Shown here: in pieces, positions 1 through 11,953 of the stretch | Layout of the letters: every line of letters begins with the position of its first letter | Numbering within the stretch: the first letter of the stretch is position 1 | Origin: Lycorma delicatula | Taxonomy: Eukaryota; Arthropoda; Insecta; Hemiptera; Fulgoridae | Assembly: GCF_047948215.1 (NCBI RefSeq) | Contig: NC_134457.1 | Coordinates: 86,755,398-86,819,397 of the forward strand | Reading direction: 5' to 3' | Length of the DNA: 64,000 nt | Made by a program: the position numbers and the translations under genes | Notes under the pieces: generated by a model | What the model saw: the letters and a program-made list of their open reading frames with translations, nothing else | What the model was told of the DNA's origin: nothing | Database searches by the model: none

Positions 1-2295
1 TTGCAAGAAGGGTTTAATAAATTGAAAAAAAACTTTTTGAAGATTAAAAAGATATTTTTTGTTACCACAGACGTCTGGATGGTAAAAACATTTTATAGTA
101 GTCTGAAGTACTATTGATGTAGAAAACATGGATGCAAAAAACTCCCATTAACTGCTTTTCTGAAGCACGATAAAGGTAAAAAAAAGAGATATATAGTTAT
201 TTTTTTTTGGGGGGAGGGGCGTGAATATTAAATTAAACTTTGTAAGAAAATGATTTTGCTGAAGTGCCCAGTAACAGTTTCAAATTACAGACTTATAAGA
301 CCAAATACAGGCCAATATACAAACATACATATACAAACACCTGTCTGATAAAAACAGATTTTTTTTGGACTGGAACACTGGAATAAGAAAGCATTTTTTG
401 CAGACTATTTAAAATCTATTTTCTTTAAAAAAATTTTTTTAATGTCTCTAAAGGAACAAAACTCTTGATTTTTTTACTGATCTATATACTTTCCATTATA
501 GCTATAGTAGCATATACTGCTATAACAATATACAAATATAAAGAAAAGTAAGAAATTAATATATAACAATCTAAAAAATAACATGTTTTATAACTGATTT
601 TTCACATTCAATATCTCATGCAATGTACAAAATTCATAATATTCTATATAAATTAAACAAACATGAAAAGAATAATATTTGAAACAGAAAAGAAACTTAG
701 GCTACAACTAATTTTGAGTGAAAGTTCTACTGGGTGTTTTTGGATAATATTCTGCATATGCTATCCATTTTGCAGCGTATACTTTTATATTTAAATATGA
801 GAAATTGTAATTTTGTGATTAAATAGAATGAAAAAAATAATAAATTTCTTCAGTAACAGCCTATGTCAAATTCATGTCTCATTCATTAGACAAAAAAAAA
901 TTTTAACAATTTTATAAAAAGTTTAATACATTTTTTATACAGTAAGTACATAACTAGTGAAAACATTTTTCAATTTCAATTTCTTCACAAAACTGGCTAC
1001 ATTTGAAAAATATTGGTAAAAAGGGTCTCTCTTACTAATAATAAGCAAAAATAAAAATTGGTATTAACTAATTTATTTATTTATTTTTTAAAACATTGTT
1101 GCAACATTAATTAAGTTTTAACAAATCATAAAAAAAAAATTACTTAAGGAAGGTTCTTAATCACCCAAAACATTTTTATTAAGTTATCATTTAAAAAAAA
1201 AATCCACTTTTGGTGAGATATGAAAATAGGTTCCTCATAGTTGTGCTCAACTAATGGTCAAGAGAACAACCTTACATTAAATCTAGATCTGGAGAGTACC
1301 ACAACGTGCGAGCTGTACTGCGATGAGATTAATAAGATCTATGATTCTATGTCATAATATTTAAATTTTGCTTTTCACTTCATTATAATTAGCTCTAGAA
1401 TTCGGTAAATAATGTATTATTCAAGGAAATATTTCAGTATACACAAATATTAAAAAATACGATAGTTTTCTAATAAGATTCCCTTTTTTCTTCTTGTTTA
1501 TAATCATAAAATGAAAGAGATATGGTAACTGACAGCAAACTTCGTCGAGTTTGGTATTGGCTTTGTTTTTATGTATATGTTCTTCCATTTTCTATAATAA
1601 GGATTTATATTTTTTATTTTATTGTAAACAATTTAATGCAAAATCATCTTTTAACTAATTATAATATTAATAAAAAACACAATCTTTCTAAAGAATTATT
1701 TTGCCAAGTTGTAGTGTTACTAATAATAAGTAAATTGCCAAAGATAGGATAATTCTGACCAATTACTTGATCAACTTCAATATTGTTCATATACCATAGT
1801 AGATATGCTTAGGATTAGGAAAAGATAAAATTTAAATTTAGAAAAACAGGTGACTTATGGAAGGTAAAAGTCTGCGTCAGTAATCAGTACTCTAATCAAT
1901 TAGTTATCACTTTTGTAAGTCACGGAAAACTGTTCAAATAAAAATCCCTTCTGTGGAGAGAGGTTAGGGATATATTGGCCAAATTTATATTTAGATAGAA
2001 ATATAGTCACTACAGAGGTGTTGGCAGTACTGAGTGAATTTTGTAAAATAATAAAATTATTCTTATCTTTCAGATAAAGAAAAAGGATAAGAATAATTAA
2101 ACTTTTGAATCCAGATGCATGGCTTTAACAAATTGTGAGTTCAGCAATTGAAAAAAAAAGAGGAGAGGAAAAAAAGACTAGAATAAAATAAATTGGGCTC
2201 AGCATGGATTGTAATACCAGAGATGTACATTTTTATAACAGCACAGGTTTTGTAAATTCACTGATGATACCAATACTCTTATTTTGTTTGGGTAA

Positions 2296-2410
2296 TGCCT
2301 GCACTTTATAGTAAAGGTGCAGGCAGCAGAAATGAAATTTCTTTGCTGTCATGCACGGTCATGCATGACAGCAAAGACATGACAGCAATATCAATGACAT
2401 CATTGATATT
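2296..2410. repeat. Cluster of three inverted repeats
   Basis: Three stem-loops lie head to tail. The first has 9-bp arms at 2296-2304 and 2317-2325. The second has perfect 15-bp arms at 2341-2355 and 2362-2376 with a 6-nt loop. The third has perfect 11-bp arms at 2387-2397 and 2400-2410 with a 2-nt loop. No coding sense is seen. It may be the remnant of a foldback or MITE-type element. Confidence 0.75.
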
Positions 2411-2616
2411 CAAGACACCATGCGAGAAATTCTGATATCCAGAATAAATAAGGAATCTTTGATATACACCAAAGTTTAAATCTAATTACTTCAACATTGA
2501 AAAGAAGTAAATATAAAACTGACAATTTAAAAAAATTTAAATCTGAAGCAATTTAATTTAACAGACTCACTACCACCCCTTTCTCATAACATGTCATCTC
2601 TGCTGCACAGTCTTTC

Positions 2617-2912
2617 TTTTTCCTGTTTAGCCTCCAGGAATTACCATTCAGGTATTATTTCAGAGGATGAATGTGGATGATATATATGTGTAAATGAAGT
2701 GTAATCTTGTACAGTCTCAGTTCGACCACTCCTGAGATGTTTGTTTAATTGAAATCCAACCACCAAAGAACATTGGTATCCATGATCTAGTATTCAAACC
2801 CATATAAAAGTACTAGTAACCTTTACTAGGACTTGAAAGCTGAAACTCTTGACTTCCAAATCAGCTGATTTGGGAAGTGCATTTACCACTAGACCAACCC
2901 AGTAGGTAACTG
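2617..2912 (-). repeat. SINE family A, near-complete copy with tRNA-like head
   Basis: On the minus strand the element starts with a tRNA-like head: TGGTCTAGTGGTAAATGC fits a pol III A box, and TTTCAAGTCCTAG is a degenerate B box. The body includes CTAGATCATGGATACC, TTTGGTGGTTGGATTTCAAT and ATTCATCCTCTGAA, and the 3' end is GGAGGCTAAACAGGAAAAAG. The body and tail recur at 17289, 33622/35274 and 37928, which defines a dispersed family. It sits in the LARS2 intron. Confidence 0.75.
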
Positions 2913-2936
2913 CTGCACAGTCTACATTGCTGTACG

Positions 2937-2968
2937 TTAACTCCAAGATATATATATCTTGGAGTTAA
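2937..2968. repeat. 32-bp perfect palindrome
   Basis: TTAACTCCAAGATATA is followed directly by its exact reverse complement, centred between 2952 and 2953. A second, imperfect AT-core palindrome with ACCAA/TTGGT ends follows at about 2972-2995. It lies next to the tRNA-like head of the SINE. Confidence 0.85.
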
Positions 2969-3344
2969 ATAACCAACATATATATATATATTGGTCATCA
3001 GTGACTTATTAGAAATTGCCTCCACAATTCTGGAACCATGTATAAAGCTAAATGACAAAGAGGCTGAATGAAGTACTTACATAACATATCTCAATCACTT
3101 GTTCAGAAAATACATATTCCTACCATTTTTGGATTCTCAGAATAATAAATGATTTGCTATATCAGTGATTATACATTTTTTTACCTTTCATTAATCAGCG
3201 TTTTCAGTACAAAACTTACTTTCCTAGGCAAAAATAAGCAAAACAAAATTTTTCCAAAATAAAAAGTTTAATTTTCAACGATTTCATCAAATATTTCCTA
3301 AGTTAATTTTTCTGCTATACATAATTAATAGAAATTAATAATCA

Positions 3345-3569
<225 letters not shown>

Positions 3570-5216
3570 CTAAAATCAAACAAAAAATTGATTTACAGAC
3601 TTACACAGGAGCGCAAGTTGAAATTCCCTTATTCATAAGTTAATATTTTTTTCAAATCTCAAGTCAACTTTAAGAAAAAAAAATTATACTCAAAACTGTT
3701 GTGTTTAAAGTAAGGCCTTTATTTATTTATTTAGCGATCTATTTATTCAGCGAATGTATCTAATGCAGCCTGAGGTAATGGTGAAGCAACATAAACAATT
3801 GAACTGTATTTCATTTGGGCTGAAATAAGCAGAAAAGTACTAGTGAAATATCTTCTTAAAATACTTCAGGTATTCAAGACAGCTTTACCAATACACTGTA
3901 TTAAAAATATAGTCTTTTTTATTTAATGAGGTTAATATATGATAGATGAAGTGACAATACATATCTTATTTTAAGTGGCTTACAAATGATACTTTGCAAA
4001 GAATATTACTTGAACATTATAGGAGGGGTTGGAAATAATATCTACTTAAGTAACATACTGAAATATAGATATTATGTGCTGATATCTATAAATGAAATTA
4101 AGATGGATATAACATCGTAGTTATAAAAATTTGATGACATACAGGCAGGAAATTTCTTCCTTGCTCGTCTAACTAAACCAATGGTAGAAATAAAATTAAA
4201 AATATTCATTTCTTTCAATACATTTATTAGTGCACAGAGTTTGCCTAGGTATGGAGAAAAATGTAAGAATCAAGGTGAAGACAAAAAAAAAAAAACAAAA
4301 TGTCTTGTAAATCTATGCTCTGAAGAGTTTCATCTTAATACTATGAAACTTATCTTAATATTTTATAAAAATAAAATTCAATTTATCATAGATATACAGT
4401 ATATACTTATATTAAAATATGTTTGCTCTTCAGTATAAAATATAAGTGTCATTTTGTCACATATTTACGGCAATATATTTATCAAAGAGTCTCAATAACA
4501 ACATTACACATTCAGGGATTAATGACGTTGTACTGATGTTCATAAATTTCAGTATTTCTTATTCCTCTTTTTGTTGTGGAATTCTAAAATCTCTAGACAG
4601 AAAATATTTTTTCTGAATATCTCAGAAATAGTTCTTCAACTGGAAAAAAAGTTAATATTGTTAACATTGTTAATATTCCTTACACAATAGCAAAGATTCC
4701 TAAATATTGACATTTTCACAAATATCATCTGTACATTTGAACTATTATTATTATAATTATATTTGAACAATTTTAATAAATGTAATTTAATCAGCTAGAA
4801 TTCATTAAAAGATGCATTTCAAAAGTTTACGATATGATATTTCAAATATTTTTGTATCATCAGAAAACCTTTTACTTATTAAAAAATTATATTTTCAAGC
4901 AAATGCAATTTGTAAAAATGGAACATTTTGAACATTTCAAAATCTGAATTGAGAAAATGGAAATGTTTAAATATAGATTTTGTCTTCTCATGTATGTAGA
5001 TTTTGATGGTGGAGATATGAAAAAAAATCTGAAATGGTCAAGCAATCACCATTTCACCACTGCAATCACCCACTATCAACTCGCTTAATAGCGAGGCTAA
5101 TATAAGCAATCGTACTACAAACAACATTATGTACAGGAAAATCTGCCCGTGTAGACTGCTTTTAGGATTAATAAAACATAGTCACTTCTGACTATGTGTT
5201 TAATATACAGAAAATG
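3570..5216. other. Sequence 5' of the LARS2 exon, nothing recognised
   Basis: This is AT-rich sequence upstream of the LARS2 exon on the minus strand. It should hold an intron and perhaps the 5' exon and promoter of LARS2. I looked for a targeting-peptide exon and a WTxEY-like stretch and found nothing convincing. A hairpin around the repeated ACATAGTCA/TGACTATGT lies near 5180-5200. Confidence 0.5.
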
Positions 5217-5999
5217 CTAACTGTTTACAACTAGAAAATCGCCTCCAATTCTGATGAAATTTGAAATATACCTAAGTTTAAATTATTATTACAAAGACCT
5301 AAGTTTAAATTATTCATTACAACTGAAACTTTTTATTTGAAACGCCTTTTACCCTCATAAATTACACAGTATCCTCACCAAAAATGTTTAATTCAATACT
5401 GCAGAAGAGAAAATGCTATTTACAAAGTAAATAATTTGATTTAGGTGAAATTCAATTGAGTTTAGTTAGGTTTGGGTGAAGGTTAAGTAACTAACAATTC
5501 CATGTACTGAACTTCATACAATATTAATATAATCTAATGCTCACTAACCTCATCAAATTAATCTTAAATATTAAATTGGTTAATTGTTGGGCTGAGTCTA
5601 TAATTATATACCATAACCAATTATTTAGTATGAAATCAATGTATTTTACATCAACTTAAACCTAAATGAATTTCACTTACACAAAGTTATTTACTCTGTA
5701 AATAATTTATGTTGCACTTAACCTAATCTAACTAAATTTAATCTTAAGTGAATCTATTCTCATTCTTAACTTAATTAACAAACATAACCAAATTATTTGG
5801 TTAGAAAATAATGTTGTTTACTCTTGTGCAGTGTTGAATTACAAAATCTTTGGCGAGGGTACTGCAACAAGTGATGTAACACAGGTGAAAGGCATTTCTA
5901 ACCAAAAATTTCAATCATAACTAATGACTTACGTCGTAAACAAGGTATAATCCAAATTTCATCAAAATCAGAGGCGAGTCCCTAATTATAAACAATTAC
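5217..5999. repeat. Foldback DNA element with long terminal inverted repeats
   Basis: The left end CTGTTTACAACTAGAAAATC and the reverse complement of the right end, TTGTTTATAATTAGGGACTC, align. The similarity then continues through CGCCTC, TTTGATGAAATTTG and TATACC. Further in, left AAACGCCTTTTACCCTC pairs with the reverse complement AAATGCCTTTCACCTGTG, and the AATTCAATACTGCA region pairs with AATTCAACACTGCA. The arms are therefore about 200 nt or longer. There is no open frame, so it is a non-autonomous element. Confidence 0.75.
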
Positions 6000-6170
6000 C
6001 TACAAAGTGCAAAATATTTAAAATCATTAATGGCAGATGCTTATTTCAATTATACTTGTGTTCTGTTCTCACATTTACCAAACAAGGTGGTTGTTTTAAG
6101 CAGATGGTCATATTATACAGATAGATACATTAAAAAAGATATTTAATTTGTAACAGATATTATTACCAGT

Positions 6171-6205
6171 AATTGTTTACAATTAGGGACTCGCCTCAGT
6201 TTTTT
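6171..6205 (+). repeat. Solo end of the same foldback element
   Basis: TAATTGTTTACAATTAGGGA followed by CTCGCCTCAG repeats the terminal sequence of the 5217-5999 element in its left-end orientation, without a matching partner nearby. It is a truncated second copy. Confidence 0.6.
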
Positions 6206-7304
6206 ATAATTATTGAATACTTCCATGATAACCCTATTTTGGATTACAAGTAAATACACCGGACCATAAAATATTTAAAAATATAATCCCAATTACTGTT
6301 TCCTCAAATATTTTTAGACAGCATAAACTGCCACTTTAAATTATGGAAAAATTTGAAAAGCCTAAGGTTCAAATAAATAAATAAATAAATTTATCAACTC
6401 TCTACCTGTTTCCTACTACACCAATCCACCACTTAAATGTATTCCTTTTTATTTCAAAGCTGGTTTGATAATGAATTCATTTCAATAGTGAGAAAATTTC
6501 TAAAATCAAAAAATTTCCTAGAAAGATGTTCTGTTTGATAACATCCCAATCATTAAATAAGCGATCTCAACACAATGAAATCAAAGCCACATTCTTTTTA
6601 CCAAACGTTACTTCATTCACACAATAAATGAATTAAGATGTTATTGAAAAAGTACAAGAAAATGACTTGTAATTCAACACTAAAATAATCCGACAGCAAT
6701 CCTATCCCACCTAAGTCTGTTAAGTTGAGATCTCTCTACTTCTGGAATTATGATTTATATTTCGATTCATTATAGATGGTTTTAATTTGGCGCCCAGAAT
6801 GTGAAATTTTAAAAGTATTGTTTTCAAACTTTTAGCACGTATTTTGAAGTGTTTCATTTTAAAGAAAAGTTTATTTTATACAATAGTGCAACATTGGTGT
6901 CAGTAAATACAGTTAGACAGAATTCGTATCACTGAAAATAGAAGTTTAAATCCGAAAGCAAAACTTTCTAATTATTCAATTATATTGTTTAAAGGTAGAA
7001 TTCTCTGAAGAAACAACAAATAACCTTAAAAAAGTAAAAACCTACCCACAATCCCAAACTCTTTGTGCTGTAATTACAACTTTTTATGATTCTATTATTT
7101 TTAAAGATTAAACATTTCTTTAAAAAAATAATCGTACGCATATTTCACAGGAATAAACAGAATAAAACTAACAAATATATTAACAAGAGAAAATACATCC
7201 GTAACCTACAAACATCGTCTCCAACGGATAAATGATAGCAAGTTCTCTAATGACATGTTGTTTAGATTGATGGAAACAGTTTTATATAACGAACTCTCAA
7301 ACTC

Positions 7305-7440
7305 CCTCTTTTTCTCTTTAGCCTCCGAACTACCGTAACCAATTCAGAACAGAGGAAGGGAGTCTAACTGTCAGAACAGTGGAAGGGAGTGAGAACTTCG
7401 AAATGTGTGATGGGATCGCCCAGACCTCTGTTCTGGGCCC
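7305..7440. repeat. SINE tail fragment and short tandem duplication
   Basis: Minus strand 7330-7305 resembles the SINE family A 3' end (GGAGGCTAAA followed by an A/G-rich tail). Next to it, GAACAGAGGAAGGGAGT is followed within about 30 nt by GAACAGTGGAAGGGAGT. A small hairpin CCCAGACCTCTGTTCTGGG lies at the right end. Confidence 0.45.
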
Positions 7441-7589
7441 TAATCATTTCTAATATTTTTTGATTTACTTCTAATCATTTATAAACTATTTAACATCTAA
7501 TAATTTTTTATTTCTACCTTAAGAACAATGTCACAGCAAAACTTAACATTTTAATCTGTTTTCCTTGGATAGTTGCTCTACTATCAAAA

Positions 7590-8990
7590 CTTTTCTTTAA
7601 TTCCTCTTTGTAGAAATAAAAAAGAATGGGAATTAGACTACTACACCCTTGTCTCACTGCTTTCAGAATCAGTGTTTGCCTTTCTTATAACTACTAATTT
7701 TTTCTGAAATCTTCTCTTCTATAAATAAGTATGAACTTTCCTAATTCTAAAACATTTTATTCCATTCAATATTATCAGTGCTTTCTCCTTCTCTAAAAGC
7801 AAAGAAGGTGTCCTTATTCTTTTTAACTAGCCTTCTAAAATTAAACTGAGGGCCAGAGTGGGGTGTCTTAAATATTTTCCCTTTCTGAAATTGAATTGCT
7901 CTTCATCTAACACACCTTCTTCCTTATTTGTAAAATTCCTAGCAAGTACTTTTTTTTTTGAATGAGGTATTTAACTGGTGCTATAATAATTCTCACATAT
8001 ATCTATCTGCTCCTGTTTGCTTTGTATGGTAAAAATTTCACTACTTAAAAAATTAGGGTATTTTTCCAATCCTATAAATGTAGCATATTTTATATATAAA
8101 GCTTATTCAGTTTTATTTCTCCCACACAGCACAGTGATTCAGATGATACACACATCTTCAATTTTTATTGCTTTATTATTTAAATGTTTCAGAGCCCTAA
8201 AAATTCAGTTTGTAGAATACAGACAGTTCAAAACCATCAGTTTTTTATAGTCTTTCTATTCTACTTCACCAGATTCACCTTAATACTGTCCAGTAACTGT
8301 ATAGAGAGGTCCTACTATGTGGGAGGATTCCTACTATTCATTAGCTCTTTTCTTCTCTGTATAATAAGGTATTCCATTTGCACCTCTGGCATTAATATAT
8401 TTTTGCAAAGTTTTCTCTTATTTTTCTATATGCAACAATTGCATATATTTTTATCTCTACCTCCTTAAATCTCTCCTTCAAGTGATCTTCATCTGCCACT
8501 TTTATACTCCTATTAAGTTAATTTCTTAAATGCCAGTACTCTTTCTATGTTCATTATCTTTGCATTTTTGTACTTTCTGAATTTTTCCATCAGTTTTCAT
8601 ATATTTCTTTTTATATATGGTTTTCTACAAACTGTTAATGTTCTATCTAACATTTCCTTTCCTGCCTTAATTATTTTATTTTTTTATTTTATCCAACCAA
8701 TTTTCAGCTAAAACGTCTATTAAAGTAAATTTAAGACCTGAACTTATGATTTGTTCAGATTTTAACTTAAAATCATTATCTTTTTTTTATTTGTCTTTAT
8801 TCCATAATTTTCTCCTTTAATTCTTAAACTTCACCATTAGTAAATTGTGGTCAGAATCAACACCTCCTCTTGGATAAATATTGCCTTGCTGACAAGGACA
8901 ATGGTTATTCATGCAGTCTGTTAACTAGAATTAATTTCCATGTCCCAACTTCTCCTGTTACAAATGTCAGTGTGACATTTAAATTATTGA
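7590..8990 (-). pseudogene. RTE-like LINE remnant (endonuclease end and start of RT)
   Basis: The minus-strand reading, across several frameshifts and stops, gives SDHNLLMVKF near 8850 (the end of an apurinic-type endonuclease). It then gives a basic linker, and finally FDNIEWNKMF near 7760-7800 with a RQGCSS-like segment near 7640. These match the KAFDxxxWxKLF and RQGCxLSP signatures of RTE-type reverse transcriptases. Similar pieces occur at 39262, 47620, 52640 and 62760. It is badly decayed. Confidence 0.6.
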
Positions 8991-9489
8991 ACCTTTAGTA
9001 GTTAAATTATTGATATTCCAATAATACCATATTGCCTTAGATATGTAATATGAAACTGTACCTTCAAGAAATCAAAAATGGATTCTTTTTATGACTTAAT
9101 AACACTGCATGAATTTTTATTCGATGGCCAATTATTCAATTTATGAAGCTTTCTGTTAAAGTAATTACAGTTTTAATATTCAAACAAACCTTAAAGACAT
9201 TCAACATGAAGAATAATTACAATTAACAAACATTTTTGACAAGTGAAAATCCAAACAAAAAACTATGTGCTACCATAACCTTTATAGTACTCTCACTCTA
9301 ACAAGCCTATTTGGTTTAAACTGGATATGGTTAAGCCTACTTTTATGTTGGATATAAAACCCCAACACAAAGCAATGAGCCATGCCATTTGCTGTAGCAA
9401 ATGTGGTTTGGCATGAACCTAATGACTACTTTATTGACTGCTATTTTTGTATATATTTGAATTTTCATTAAAAATAGAAATATCATAAA

Positions 9490-9840
9490 ATATACAGCTG
9501 TATCCTCAGCTCTAAAGCTGGTGAGGAGTTACCTGTATCTGTATCACCATCTAATCTGACACTGCTAGAAGAACAACCTGAAAATGAAGCAGATGTAGAG
9601 GATTTTGAAGAATTTCATCCTGTATCTAATGATTCATTTAATTCAACAACATGAACTTGATGATTTAATTCATGTTTTTAAAGTTATCAAAGCAGCAAGC
9701 TGAACTTTTGGCTATAGCAGTGGAATCTTTTAGCAGAAAAAACAAAAGTTACTGTGTTTAAAACATGAAATAAAACCCTTCAACTTATTTTACTAGGAAA
9801 AATTCATTGTACATTTGTATTGAAGTTGACGGCCTGAAAA
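9490..9840 (+). pseudogene. Family X copy 1, left (N-terminal) fragment
   Basis: In plus-strand frames this reads an acidic segment (EQPENEADVEDFEEFHP), then LDDLIHVF and LSKQQAELLA. The family X copy on the minus strand near 49480 reads LNDLVRNLNLSKNQAELLG, so the two align. The reading is interrupted by stops and frameshifts. It stops where the GC-rich R1-type LINE begins, and the rest of this copy resumes at 13640. I know this protein only as a recurrent uncharacterised family in arthropod genomes and cannot assign a function. Confidence 0.55.
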
Positions 9841-10507
9841 AAATACATGGAATTCATCCCAACCCCCATAGGAGAAGATGCCCACCTTGTGACGATTCCG
9901 GTCGCCACACCACCACCTCTGTTCCTTGTTCTATGGGCTTTAACAGGAGTTGTGTTATAGACCATCAACTGATTACACCTCATAGTAATAAGCCAGGCCT
10001 CAGTTGGGATGCCACTGATGTAAATACCTTGGTAGACATTTAAATCAGTGATTTTTTAACTCAGCTTTCGCCTTTGTTGCAGCACTCATACGGACGTCTT
10101 GAATATCCTACATCGTTGCCCTATAAACTAGCTAACCGAATTCGTGGAAGCACAAACGTTGTAAATGTTGCTTGGATTGAGGCAATGGAAAAATAACATA
10201 CCACCAGCTATGTTGCTCACAATAATGTAGTTACTCCTAGCTCCCTTAGTGAACTCATTTTTGTTCATACCCAAGACTTAGGTTAAGTTACAGACTCCAG
10301 TCTGGTCCACTAGGGAGAGGACATACCTCCTACTCCCGCTCAGTTCCATCGCAGAGTCCCGCGTTGCATTTAATTTCTTTCAACCATCGTCGAGATGCCA
10401 CTACACCTCACGCTGCATGGGATCCATGCCCTCGGCAGAGCAGTCGCCATCCCGCCGACAGTGTCGTATGCTCATTCAAAACCGCCCTCGTTAAACGGCG
10501 CTACAGC

Positions 10508-10575
10508 TCACGGCTGCATGGTAATGCAGCCGTGAATAATGCAGCCGGTAATCCATGCCGAGGGCATGGATTACC
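10508..10575. repeat. Two adjacent GC-rich hairpins in the LINE 3' tail
   Basis: Perfect 12-bp arms lie at 10508-10519 (TCACGGCTGCAT) and 10524-10535, with a 4-nt loop. Perfect 13-bp arms lie at 10547-10559 (GGTAATCCATGCC) and 10563-10575, with a 3-nt loop. The segment GTTCCGCCG..CAG recurs just downstream. These would fold strongly in the element's RNA. Confidence 0.8.
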
Positions 10576-10743
10576 ATGCATTTGGCAGCCGTTCCGCCGC
10601 AGCATTCGGCATGCAGTTGCCGTTCCGCCGACAGCTAAACAGTCAAAAATAATCACCACAAATTCTATCTAACCGCGGCTCGATGCCAATACCTCCGGCC
10701 AATCAACTGTCCAGGCGGTACCTAGCCACCCGGGGTTCTATTC

Positions 10744-11900
10744 TACTTATATTCCCTCAGTAGTCCTGCTGATTGCGAGGAAACGAAGGAAGCCAGCAAC
10801 AATAGTCCATTCTCTGCTAATCTTCCAATTGGCTCGCAGATCAAGAAAGGAATTTACGCTCTCTATTTCCCTGACAACTCTGGTACGTTCAGCTTTGTAC
10901 CGGGGATAGACATAGAGGACATATTCCACAGTGTCGTCGACTCTACAGCGAGGCCAAAAGCCCGACTCAACCAAACGAAATCTAGCGAAACTAAATGCAT
11001 CATGTCCTGAGAGAAATTGCGTTGAATACTGATTTGGGAGAAACCCATCTAATTGCTTGCAACTTCCTAACATTTGGAAATATACCATGCGTGTATCGAC
11101 CAGTAGAAGAATCGTTCCACATAACTTGCCAAAATTCAAAACCTGGGTCTTCTACTTTTTGCAAACGCCCAGAAGTGAAAAGGCCTCACTTATTGGAAAT
11201 ATACTGCTCGCTACGTTCAGTAGCTAGAATGTCGATTGCTTTTATGCTGGAAATTACAGAGACTGCCTCTCTCGAGACAGTTTTGTAACCTCCGACCACA
11301 GCTAGCAGCAGAAGACGCTGGGTTCACAATAATATGTCCCTGTAACATTAGAATTGCAAACGATGAGCCCAGACGGGCGCAGCGTACAACATTATGGTCT
11401 CGCATACACCTTTGTAAAGAATGCAGATGGTAGGGTAATTCAACACTAATCGGGATGGATAACTCTACGAACACCAAAGAAGGCATCAGTGGCCTTTCTT
11501 GCAACAAACTGAAGATGCTCCTTGAATTGGTATCTCTCAACAAGTATGACACAGATATCTCTGGACGGTAACATACCTAATCGGATGGCCGTCCATCACA
11601 ACACGCAGGCGGCGTGTCGCAGCTAGACGGCCTTTGAGAAATATCATAGTGGTTTTCTCCACACTGAAAACCATCTTATGCTGAAGACTTCACAACCTTA
11701 GTATGCCTGTGTCGCCCTGAGTTCTATCTCGGCACGCAAGCTGCCCTCGACTAACAGTAATCCATAGTTGGAATAAGCCACAATGAGGCAGCCACTGGGC
11801 ATTCGTAATCGCATTAGAGAGTCGAACTCGACAACCCAGATGAGTGGACCTTTTACCCTCCCTGTGGACAACCTTTTGACAGGGTCTTTCCTACTTCCAA
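10744..11900 (-). pseudogene. ORF2 remnant: RT palm end and C-terminal cysteine domain
   Basis: Starting about 70 nt after the ORF1 stop, the minus strand reads GCPQG, then by frameshift GPLIW, FDSLMRLRMPSGC and VAYSNYGLLLVEGSLRAEIE. In R1-clade RTs this is the GCPQGSxxGPxxW...YADDxxLLVxG block. Here the catalytic YADD has become YSNY. The last open part (11139-10747) carries LSGHDAF, FWPRCRVDDTVEYVLY and PRYKAERTRV, which match the C-terminal CxxC...H...C region of R1 ORF2. The missing EN/RT half and the lost catalytic acids make it inactive. Confidence 0.7.
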
Positions 11901-11953
11901 GCCGCCATCACGAAGGACAAAGGTTAGGCACCCTGGGATTTAATTGACCGAAC

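Noticed and set aside
7202..7256. Minus-strand MSLENLLSFIRWRRCL as LARS2 first exon (targeting peptide)
   Set aside because: The possible donor GTAGGT gives a phase that does not fit the exon at 3569, and no linking exon was found.
8017..8468. Plus-strand open frames over 8017-8468
   Set aside because: They are antisense to the RTE-like LINE remnant and consist of low-complexity hydrophobic residues.
10364..10672. Plus-strand open frame of 102 residues with Cys/His/Pro
   Set aside because: It lies in the GC-rich hairpin-bearing LINE tail; openness follows from base composition.
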